Source: CAZFCK01 sp964517355 (GTDB taxonomy: Bacteria; Desulfobacterota; Desulfovibrionia; Desulfovibrionales; Desulfovibrionaceae). From it: a stretch of DNA of 21,990 nucleotides. The stretch is taken from assembly GCA_964517355.1 (NCBI GenBank), contig CAZFCK010000059.1:1-21990 (forward strand), in the 5' to 3' direction. Both the position numbers and the translations under genes were made by a program. The notes beneath the pieces were generated by a model, which was given only the letters and a program-made list of their open reading frames with translations, did not search any database and was not told where the DNA came from. Positions 15,473 through 21,990 of this stretch are shown here, piece after piece (within the stretch, counting starts at the first letter, position 1; the number at the start of each line of letters is the position of its first letter).

Positions 15473-15982
15473 ATGGCTACTAACGAGAAATCATCACGAG
15501 GACAGTACCTTACCTTTACGTTAGGGAAAGAGATTTTTGCCCTGGAGATTGGCAAAGTTCGCGAAGTACTAGAACTTACAACAGTTTCAGAAATTCCGCG
15601 GACCCCTGATTACATGAAAGGAGTTATTAACCTCAGGGGCCATGCTGTACCCGTTGTCGACATGCGACGTAAGCTGGGCATGCGCCAAATCGAGCACACC
15701 GTAGACACATGTATCATTATACTTGAGGTTGCTTTTGGGGATGACGCAATCGTCATGGGTGCATTGGTTGATTCTGTTCGAGAAGTGTTCGAAATGTCTG
15801 AAAGCGACATTGAACCAGCACCAAAAATGGGGGCCGCGATAGAAGCAAGCTACATCAAAGGAATGGGGCGTCAAGACGATCAGTTCATCATTATCATTGA
15901 TGTTGATAGAATCTTCGCGGAAGTGGAAATATTGGCTGCCGCATCGTTGGAATCGGAAAAGGCAGAAAGTCAAGCCGAATAG
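15473..15982 (+). CDS. cheW: Chemotaxis coupling protein CheW (second copy)
   Basis: 169 residues, ATG at 15473, eight bases after the MCP stop. The CheW fold is clear: QYLTFTLGKEIFALEIGKVR near residue 11, VLELTTVSEIPRTPDYMKG, VINLRGHAVPVVDMRRKLGM around residue 51, GALVDSVREVFEM near residue 96 and IKGMGRQDDQFIIIIDVDRI near residue 129. The C-terminal ~20 residues are Ala/Glu/Ser-rich and probably disordered. It is related to the 9187 CheW but clearly divergent from it in the loops, so the two pairs are not a recent tandem duplication. Tight spacing suggests a single transcript with the MCP and a matched stoichiometry. A hairpin about 40 bp downstream may end the transcript. No CheA is encoded nearby. 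Confidence 0.95.
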   Translation: MATNEKSSRGQYLTFTLGKEIFALEIGKVREVLELTTVSEIPRTPDYMKGVINLRGHAVPVVDMRRKLGMRQIEHTVDTCIIILEVAFGDDAIVMGALVDSVREVFEMSESDIEPAPKMGAAIEASYIKGMGRQDDQFIIIIDVDRIFAEVEILAAASLESEKAESQAE

Positions 15983-16021
15983 GGTATTCCACAACAGAGT
16001 TTTTGATGTTGTCATTGCTGG

Positions 16022-16048
16022 GGGCGGCATGATCGCCTCATACCGCCC
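16022..16048 (+). terminator. Hairpin downstream of the second cheW
   Basis: GGGCGG (16022-16027) pairs with CCGCCC (16043-16048). After one C/A mismatch, ATGA (16029-16032) pairs with TCAT (16038-16041) around a 5-base loop. No T-tract follows directly; a T7 run comes about 50 bases later near 16100. It could be a weak terminator or a 3' stabilising stem that sets off the MCP-cheW pair from the kinase. Confidence 0.4.
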
Positions 16049-16145
16049 GTAGTTACGATATGCACTCGCATGCCTAGGTGATATTTTCACTGAGTTGTAG
16101 ATTTTTTTAATGCGCCTAAAAGTTGCTAATGGTGGGGGGATTGCA

Positions 16146-18833
16146 ATGAAAAACTCCGAAATGATGGATATTTATCGACTTATAGTTGAGAAATGCCAAG
16201 AGGGGATTTTAATTGTTCAACGTGGATTAATCCAGTATTCAAATCCATACATTTCAGATTTTTCTGGTTATTCAAACCAAGAATTGCATAACTCGAATAT
16301 TGAGCGACTCATCCATCCTGAAGATAGAGAAATAGTCCTTAAAAGACACGTTGATCATCTGGCCGGTAAAGATATCCCACTACGATGCGATTTCAGGGCG
16401 GTAAAAAAGGATGGCACGTTATTTCACGTATGTATTTCCGGAATGATAATTGACTGGCAAGGCTCCCCAGCATCACTCAACTTCATTCATGATATTTCTT
16501 CAGTAGTACAGGCACGTGCAGAGGCCCAAGAGGCAACTGACCGTATTCGCACTCTGTTTGAAAATGTACCAATAGGGATGTTTGAATCAACCCTGGATGG
16601 GAAATTTCATTATGTTAACAATGCGATCGTTCACATGTTGGGATATGACACGTCAGAAGAGTTGATTGATACGATCAACTCTGCATCTATCTCTGAAATT
16701 TTATACGAAAATCCTGATCTGCGTCCTGTTTTCATTAAAGATGTTTGCAACGAAGGCTACAAATGGAAGTCTTATGAGAATCGTTATAGATGCAAATCGG
16801 GTGAGATAATCGACGCCATCTTGACCTTTTCCGCGTATACCGATCCAGTTTCGAATCAGAGGCGGCTTTGCGGTTTTGTGCAGGATGTGACGGAGCAAAA
16901 AAAAAGTCAGGACAAACTACGAGAAAGCGAACGCCTCTTCCATGCACTGTTTCAATCTGCGCCAACCATGATTTCATTTGCAGATTTCGAGACAGGAACT
17001 TTTCTTGATGTGAACAAAAAGTTTGTCGAGAAATCTGGGTATAGCCGGCGCGACTTGATTGGGAAAACTTCAACTGCAACAGGGTGGATTGGGGCTGCAG
17101 AGCGTCAAGGTTTGATTGATAAGATAAAAAGGAACAAACTTGTCACTAAGTGCATAAAAATTAGAACGAAAAATCATGAAAATCTAGAAGTGATCTACAA
17201 TGCAATTCGAGTGAAAGTTGGCGATAATGATTACTTACTTTCAAATTTAGAAGACATATCTGAGCTTAAAGCTATTGAAAGAGAATTGATCGCCAGTAGA
17301 GAGCAATATAAGCTGCTCTTTAACTCAGCCAATGATCCTATTTTTGTCCTTCCTTATGTGACCGGCGAGTCGCAACGCTTTGCGGATGTCAATGACATCG
17401 CTTGTTCGAAACTTGGCTACACTCGTGAAGAACTGCTCGCAGTGCGCCCAAAAGATCTTAACCCTGTTGAAGATCATAGGGCCGCAGAAAGTGCTTGGGA
17501 ACGGTTAGGCAGGGAGGGGGCTGCACTCTTCGAAACGCATCAAGTCACGAAAAATGGTGAAGTCATTCCTGTTGAGGTTTCATGCCGGCTGTTTGAAATA
17601 AACAATACACAATACGTCCTTGCGATATCCAGAGACTGCACCGAGAGAAAGGCTGCTGAAAAAGCTTTGATCAAAGCGAAAGAACTGGCCGAAAAGGCAA
17701 ATAAGGCTAAATCTGAATTCTTGGCTAATATGAGCCATGAGATACGGACCCCTCTAAATGGCATTGTGGGCATGCTGCAGCTTTTGGAAACAACAGAATT
17801 GGGAGAAGAACAACGTGAATATGCTCATGCGGCAGTAAAGTCATCCGACAGGCTTACCCATCTTCTTTCTGATATTTTGGACCTTTCACGCGTCGAGGCA
17901 GGGAAAATGTCTCTAGATATAAGGGCCTTTGATCTTAGGGCGGCTTTGTCAGATGTCTGCTCTCTCTTCGAGTTGGCTGCAGAACAAAAAGGCATTGATC
18001 TCTTTTGTGACATAGATCCCAAGTTGCCTTCCTATCTTTTGGGAGATCGGCTGCGTGTTCAACAGGTTTTAAATAACCTTGTCGGCAATGCCTTAAAATA
18101 CAGCGACGCTGGTCAGGTCAGATTGGGAGCATACCCCCAGTTTGTAAATGAAAAACGGCCTCGCGTATTGTTTATGGTTTCCGATACCGGCATTGGCATC
18201 CCAGAAGAGAAAATTCATGAGTTGTTTCAGCCTTTCACACAAGTTTCCGGCGGATTCACTCGGCGATATGAAGGAGCCGGCTTAGGTCTCGCGATATGCA
18301 GACGCTTGGTCGATCTTATGGGGGGAGGGCTTACCATTGATTCTCATGAAGGTAAGGGGACGACTATAATGTTCAGCTTGCCGTTTGAAAGTGGTGCTGA
18401 CGTACGAGAAAAAGTTAAAACCGAGTGCCCAGGGGAAAACAATTCTATTGCGGGGCTTAAAGTCCTTATTGTTGAAGATGATTATATTAACAGCTGTGCA
18501 ATTCGTCTTATGTTAGAGAAAATTGGTTTTCAAGGGCACATGGCGTCAACGGGGCGTGAAGCCTTAATTGCTTTAAGAAAAAACAAATTCCATGTGGTTT
18601 TGATGGACATTCAAATGCCAGAAATGAACGGGATTGAGGCCACTGAAGCAATTCGTAATGGCGAAGCTGGAAAAGAGAACATTCAGATACCAATCGTAGC
18701 TATGACTGCGTACGCCATGCTAGGAGATCGTGAAACCTTTTTGAATGCAGGCATGAACAGCTATGTACCAAAACCTGTGAAAAAATCGATATTATTAGAT
18801 GCGATTGCAGAGGCTATCACTAATCCTTTGTAA
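16146..18833 (+). CDS. Hybrid sensor histidine kinase with four PAS domains
   Basis: 895 residues from ATG 16146, with GGGGGG six bases upstream. An ATG at 16110 is in frame but adds 12 residues absent from the paralogue at 1627. No membrane segment or signal peptide is seen. PAS domains lie at about 8-118, 130-249, 260-370 and 385-499, joined by short helices. HisKA about 521-586 carries the acceptor His531 in [12 protein letters not shown]. The HATPase about 633-747 keeps [20 protein letters not shown] and [14 protein letters not shown]. The receiver about 772-889 has Asp778/Asp779, acceptor Asp821 (LMDIQMP) and Lys876. The core is closely related to the 1627 kinase. PAS1 matches that kinase's PAS1 ([17 protein letters not shown]), while PAS2 matches the fourth PAS of the 19449 gene. 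No HPt or output domain is present, so phosphotransfer partners are elsewhere. Confidence 0.93.
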   Translation: MKNSEMMDIYRLIVEKCQEGILIVQRGLIQYSNPYISDFSGYSNQELHNSNIERLIHPEDREIVLKRHVDHLAGKDIPLRCDFRAVKKDGTLFHVCISGMIIDWQGSPASLNFIHDISSVVQARAEAQEATDRIRTLFENVPIGMFESTLDGKFHYVNNAIVHMLGYDTSEELIDTINSASISEILYENPDLRPVFIKDVCNEGYKWKSYENRYRCKSGEIIDAILTFSAYTDPVSNQRRLCGFVQDVTEQKKSQDKLRESERLFHALFQSAPTMISFADFETGTFLDVNKKFVEKSGYSRRDLIGKTSTATGWIGAAERQGLIDKIKRNKLVTKCIKIRTKNHENLEVIYNAIRVKVGDNDYLLSNLEDISELKAIERELIASREQYKLLFNSANDPIFVLPYVTGESQRFADVNDIACSKLGYTREELLAVRPKDLNPVEDHRAAESAWERLGREGAALFETHQVTKNGEVIPVEVSCRLFEINNTQYVLAISRDCTERKAAEKALIKAKELAEKANKAKSEFLANMSHEIRTPLNGIVGMLQLLETTELGEEQREYAHAAVKSSDRLTHLLSDILDLSRVEAGKMSLDIRAFDLRAALSDVCSLFELAAEQKGIDLFCDIDPKLPSYLLGDRLRVQQVLNNLVGNALKYSDAGQVRLGAYPQFVNEKRPRVLFMVSDTGIGIPEEKIHELFQPFTQVSGGFTRRYEGAGLGLAICRRLVDLMGGGLTIDSHEGKGTTIMFSLPFESGADVREKVKTECPGENNSIAGLKVLIVEDDYINSCAIRLMLEKIGFQGHMASTGREALIALRKNKFHVVLMDIQMPEMNGIEATEAIRNGEAGKENIQIPIVAMTAYAMLGDRETFLNAGMNSYVPKPVKKSILLDAIAEAITNPL

Positions 18834-19448
18834 TCTTAATACGACATGGTTAAAAATGAATTGTCGGTGTGGTTCCAGACGAACTTTCCCTTGAAACCCT
18901 CGGGCTCAGGCTCCGGTGGTGCTGTGGGGTTGTTAAAAAGGTTGTCATCAGACAGGTTAAATCCTTCATCAAAATCGTTGAAGTGCTGCGGACGCCAATC
19001 GCCTCACAGGAATGGGAACCACCCCTTCACAAAGGAGGGGCAATTTTTGAGGTGGCACAGCTACTTTTGAGGGAAGAGGGAGGAAAACAGTAAAGACAAG
19101 CTGAACATCTGCCTGCAATGACAATGGAAAATATTTTCATCGCCAAGCTGCGCAGACTCTCGTGATTCAGGACGTCAGGCTGCCGAAGAAGGATGCACAG
19201 GTAGGCTTTTTTCGACTACAGAGAAATGTCCAATTGTCCGCAGAGCTTGCAGTGGTCTATAACGTACAATATTCATCCGCGTGCTCCGACAAGGTTTTTC
19301 CCGGAGTTTTCAGGTAAAATGCCCCAGATCCAAGGGCCAGTATCAAGCACTCAGGGAGGATGGTCACGGGTTTGGGCGGGATTTTACAAGAAAATGGGCA
19401 GTTCCATGTAGTACATAGGGATTTCAAGTTTAGGGAAGGTCGCTGATC
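18834..19448. other. Gap between the four-PAS kinase and the 5TMR receptor
   Basis: About 615 bp with no recognisable gene. Plus-strand frames of about 60-75 codons near 18846-19093 and 19226-19411 have no family resemblance, though the first has a fairly protein-like end (IFEVAQLLLREEGGKQ). A clear terminator lies at 19022-19048. The segment after it presumably carries the promoter of the downstream receptor, but no confident boxes were found. Confidence 0.4.
19022..19048 (+). terminator. Rho-independent terminator
   Basis: CCCCTTC (19022-19028) pairs with GGAGGGG (19034-19040), seven pairs including one T-G, around the loop ACAAA. It is followed by CAATTTTT with five T at 19044-19048. This is the clearest intrinsic terminator in the window, 190 bp after the stop of the four-PAS kinase. 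Confidence 0.65.
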
Positions 19449-21990
19449 GTGTCAGGCCAATCATTTATCGCTCTCGCACAGAACACAGCACTGCTGCTAG
19501 CTGTCGCCCTTCTCTTTGACCTTACCACTTCGCATCGAAAATTGGGACAAGCCAAGCTAGAGCAGCTAGTTGTTGGTGTTCTCATTGGAGCAGTTGGCCT
19601 CGTCATCATGTCCACCCCCTGGACACTCATGCCAGGGGTAATCTTCGATACTCGTTCCGTACTCCTCGGCATATCCGGCTTGTTTTTCGGAACGCTCCCC
19701 ACCGCCATTGCTGCTGGCATGACATCCCTTTTCCGCCTCTACCAGGGAGGCGCAGGAGCCTGGACCGGTGTTTCGGTCATCCTGGCCTCTGGCGCGACGG
19801 GAATTCTTTGGCGACACTTGAGGTTGAAGAAGCAATCCACCTTACCCTGGTGGGAACTCATTCTCTTTGGGCTGACAATACATGTCGTGATGCTGGGCTT
19901 GATGCTCACTCTTCCGTGGAAAATAGCCTTCGATGTCCTCAAGCGGATTTCGATTCCTGTATTGCTCATATATCCTATTGGCACTTCGCTGCTGGGATTA
20001 TTGATGACGAGACGTTTACGTCGTGAAGAAACTGCTGACAGAATCAGCGAAAGTGAAGAGCACTACAAAGCTTTATATAACTCCGTCCTGAACCCCGTCC
20101 TGGTGGCGGAGGCAGACACAGGAGTTATCATTGAATGCAACAGGGCGGCTGAAAACCTATTTGATCGCCCACGTTCTGAGCTCATTGGTCTTCACCAAGG
20201 GGCACTTCAATCATCGGATGACATGACACCCGAAGGAATAACATCTCAATTCAAAAAGCACTTGGAAGCCCCTGAAGAACTGCAGGAAGTCAGGTTTATT
20301 GGTCCAGATGGAAGCTTTCGCTTGGTCGAAGTCAGAGCAAGCCGCTTCAGGCTTCAGGGAAAGAATTTGATCCTCGGAGTTTTTCGTGACGTAACAGAAG
20401 CAAGAAAGTCAGAGCAAGCACTGCGAATCAGCGAAGAGCATCACAGACTTTTAACAGAAAATGTGCGTGATATCATATGGAAGCGCGATGCCGACTTGCG
20501 TGTTACTTACATCAGCCCCGCCGTCGAGAATGTGCTTGGATTCACTCCTGAAGAAGCCATAGCAGCACTACCAGAGCAACGCTTCACTCCCGACAGTCTC
20601 AAGATGCTGGCGGGGCTTCAAGAAGAACTACAAGACGCCATTGCCATAGGACAAGCGGGCACTGTCCACCGCCGATTGGAACTCGAAGCCCTACACAAAG
20701 ATGGCCATAGCGTTTGGCTTGAAGTCGATGTTCGCAGCGTGATGGATCATGAAGGAAGTTTTCTCTACCTGATGGGCGTGAGTCGTGACATATCGGACCG
20801 CAAACAAGTTGAACAAGCGCTGAAAGCCAGCGAAGAGCGCATGGCTCTTGCCTTGAAAGCAGTCAATGACGCCGTTTGGGACTGGCGAACAGACACCGGC
20901 GAAGTCTTTTTCAGTCCCCTCTGGTACACCATGCTCGGGTATGAGCCCTACGAACTGCCTCAGGAATTCGATACATGGAGAAAGCTCCTCCACCCTGATG
21001 ACGCGCAGCCTGCCGAAGAGCTTATAATAAGCCATTTGGAAAGCGGGAAACCATTCCAGCTCGAATTTCGCATGCGCTCAAAGAACGGAGAATGGCGTTG
21101 GATTAACGCCCGTGGCATGGTCGCAGAAAAAGACGAGTCGGGCCGAGCGGTCCGATTATTGGGGACACATCAGGATATTACTGAACGCAAACGGGTTGAG
21201 GAGTCCGTGCGTCAGCAGGCCAGCCGCATACGAAACATGTTCGACAATGTTCCTGTGGGCATGTTTGAGTCGACCCCCGAAGGTAAATTCGTTTATGTCA
21301 ACCAGGCCATAGCAAAAATGCTCAAGCACTCTTCCCCTGAAAGCCTTGTGGAGGAGGTGAACAAGTCCAGCATAGCCGATGCGCTGTATGTTTATCCTGA
21401 ACGACGTCCCAGATTCGTTGAGGAAATCGGCAGTCAAGGAAGCCACTGGAAAGTGTTTGAGAACCAATACCGTTGCAAGGACGGTGAGATCATTGACACC
21501 CTGCTTACCTTCACGAACGCGACGGACCCTCTGAGCGGAGAGGAACGCCTGTTCGGTTTTGTTTGGGACATCACAGCCCGAAAAAAGGCCGAAGAAGACC
21601 GCCAGCACCTTTTTCAGCTCATTGACAACGCTGACAGCATTGCCGTGATGAAGGACACGGAGTTGCGATACCTCAACGTCAACCGAGCCTATTTGACGCT
21701 GACAGGCCATCACAATGCCAGAGAACTGGTGGGCAAGACAGATACGGAGCTTTTCAAAGGGCTGGCGACAGAAGAGCAGATCAAAGAATATATTGAGAAT
21801 GACCGAAAAGCATTGACCCTTCCTCAAGGTGAAGTTCTTTCAACCGAAGAACGTTTTCCAGGCGAGAATGGGCTCGAGAGGTTCTTTCTTACCAAAAAAT
21901 TCCCCATTTATTCAGAAGAGACTGCGGAATTGCTTGGCGTAGGGACGCTTAGTTCTGAAATCACCGATTTGAAACTAATGGAGCACAAGC
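19449..21990 (+). CDS. Membrane-anchored 5TMR-LYT multi-PAS sensor protein, 3' end outside the window
   Basis: 847 residues are visible, with no stop before the edge. The start is GTG 19449, nine bases after AAGG; a TAG at 19431-19433 closes the frame upstream. Residues about 5-185 hold several hydrophobic helices and the 5TMR-LYT signature (MPGVIFDTRSVLLGISGLFF, then YQGGAGAW), so the N terminus is an integral membrane receptor module. Five PAS domains follow at about 198-318, 326-453, 462-583, 590-716 and 720 to the edge; at least four end in PAC motifs such as GVSRDISDRK and THQDITERK. The output domain is off the window; histidine kinase (likely hybrid) or GGDEF are both possible. PAS4 resembles PAS2 of the 16146 kinase, and PAS5 is about 65% identical to PAS4 of the 1627 kinase over its first 65 residues. 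Confidence 0.9.
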   Translation, partial: MSGQSFIALAQNTALLLAVALLFDLTTSHRKLGQAKLEQLVVGVLIGAVGLVIMSTPWTLMPGVIFDTRSVLLGISGLFFGTLPTAIAAGMTSLFRLYQGGAGAWTGVSVILASGATGILWRHLRLKKQSTLPWWELILFGLTIHVVMLGLMLTLPWKIAFDVLKRISIPVLLIYPIGTSLLGLLMTRRLRREETADRISESEEHYKALYNSVLNPVLVAEADTGVIIECNRAAENLFDRPRSELIGLHQGALQSSDDMTPEGITSQFKKHLEAPEELQEVRFIGPDGSFRLVEVRASRFRLQGKNLILGVFRDVTEARKSEQALRISEEHHRLLTENVRDIIWKRDADLRVTYISPAVENVLGFTPEEAIAALPEQRFTPDSLKMLAGLQEELQDAIAIGQAGTVHRRLELEALHKDGHSVWLEVDVRSVMDHEGSFLYLMGVSRDISDRKQVEQALKASEERMALALKAVNDAVWDWRTDTGEVFFSPLWYTMLGYEPYELPQEFDTWRKLLHPDDAQPAEELIISHLESGKPFQLEFRMRSKNGEWRWINARGMVAEKDESGRAVRLLGTHQDITERKRVEESVRQQASRIRNMFDNVPVGMFESTPEGKFVYVNQAIAKMLKHSSPESLVEEVNKSSIADALYVYPERRPRFVEEIGSQGSHWKVFENQYRCKDGEIIDTLLTFTNATDPLSGEERLFGFVWDITARKKAEEDRQHLFQLIDNADSIAVMKDTELRYLNVNRAYLTLTGHHNARELVGKTDTELFKGLATEEQIKEYIENDRKALTLPQGEVLSTEERFPGENGLERFFLTKKFPIYSEETAELLGVGTLSSEITDLKLMEHK

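Noticed and set aside
15587..16090. 167-codon minus-strand frame
   Set aside because: Mostly antisense to the second cheW; no ribosome binding site or motif.
19055..19072. TGGCAC box as a sigma-54 promoter for the 19449 receptor
   Set aside because: The -12 element (TTGC) is absent at the required spacing.
21156..21827. 223-codon minus-strand frame
   Set aside because: It lies opposite PAS4 and PAS5 of the 19449 receptor, whose plus-strand frame has clear motifs and homologous modules elsewhere in the window.
1..21990. CRISPR array, tRNA, rRNA or toxin-antitoxin pair
   Set aside because: No regularly spaced direct repeats, no cloverleaf or conserved rRNA segment, and no recognisable toxin or antitoxin fold was seen on either strand.

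Overview
The window reads as chromosomal accessory DNA of a sulfate-reducer-like deltaproteobacterium, most likely Desulfovibrio or a relative. This is inferred from gene style, not from a marker gene: very long multi-PAS hybrid histidine kinases, a kinase with a PocR domain, a 5TMR-LYT multi-PAS receptor, and methyl-accepting chemotaxis proteins (MCPs) each paired with its own CheW. No rRNA, tRNA or CRISPR was seen. Base composition is uneven. The hybrid kinases at 1627-8838 and 16146-18833 are clearly A/T-richer than the MCP at 10049-12484 and the receptor from 19449.

Layout. 1-1626 is mobile-element and prophage-like debris: a broken integrase with an overlapping HTH gene, a small gene split by stops and a palindromic element, and two 5'-truncated transposase tails meeting at base 1100. 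1627-6948 (+) is a 1773-residue soluble hybrid histidine kinase (eight PAS, one GAF, one PocR, HisKA, HATPase, receiver). It converges, 18 bp apart, on 6967-8838 (-), an XRE-HTH/PAS/degenerate-kinase/receiver protein whose phospho-acceptor His position is Tyr. 8839-12484 (-) holds a dCache/HAMP/PAS MCP and a CheW, separated by a frameshifted small gene. 12485-13427 is IS debris. 13428-15982 (+) is a second, divergent MCP-CheW pair, with a zinc-binding CZB signature in the predicted periplasmic part. 16146-18833 (+) is a four-PAS hybrid kinase. From 19449 to the end of the window (+) runs the first 847 residues of a membrane-anchored 5TMR-LYT multi-PAS protein that continues past the edge.

How it may work together (inference). 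The locus looks like an island of environmental sensing. Two complete hybrid kinases sense cytoplasmic ligands through redundant, apparently shuffled PAS modules. Each ends in a receiver, and neither an HPt domain nor a classical output regulator is present. The HTH-pseudokinase-receiver protein is the only DNA-binding receiver protein here and is the natural candidate for an output. The two MCP-CheW pairs differ in sensor type and, by hand count, in signalling-hairpin length class, so each probably brings an adaptor matched to its own array. No CheA, CheR or CheB is encoded here, so the histidine kinase of the chemotaxis arrays must be elsewhere.
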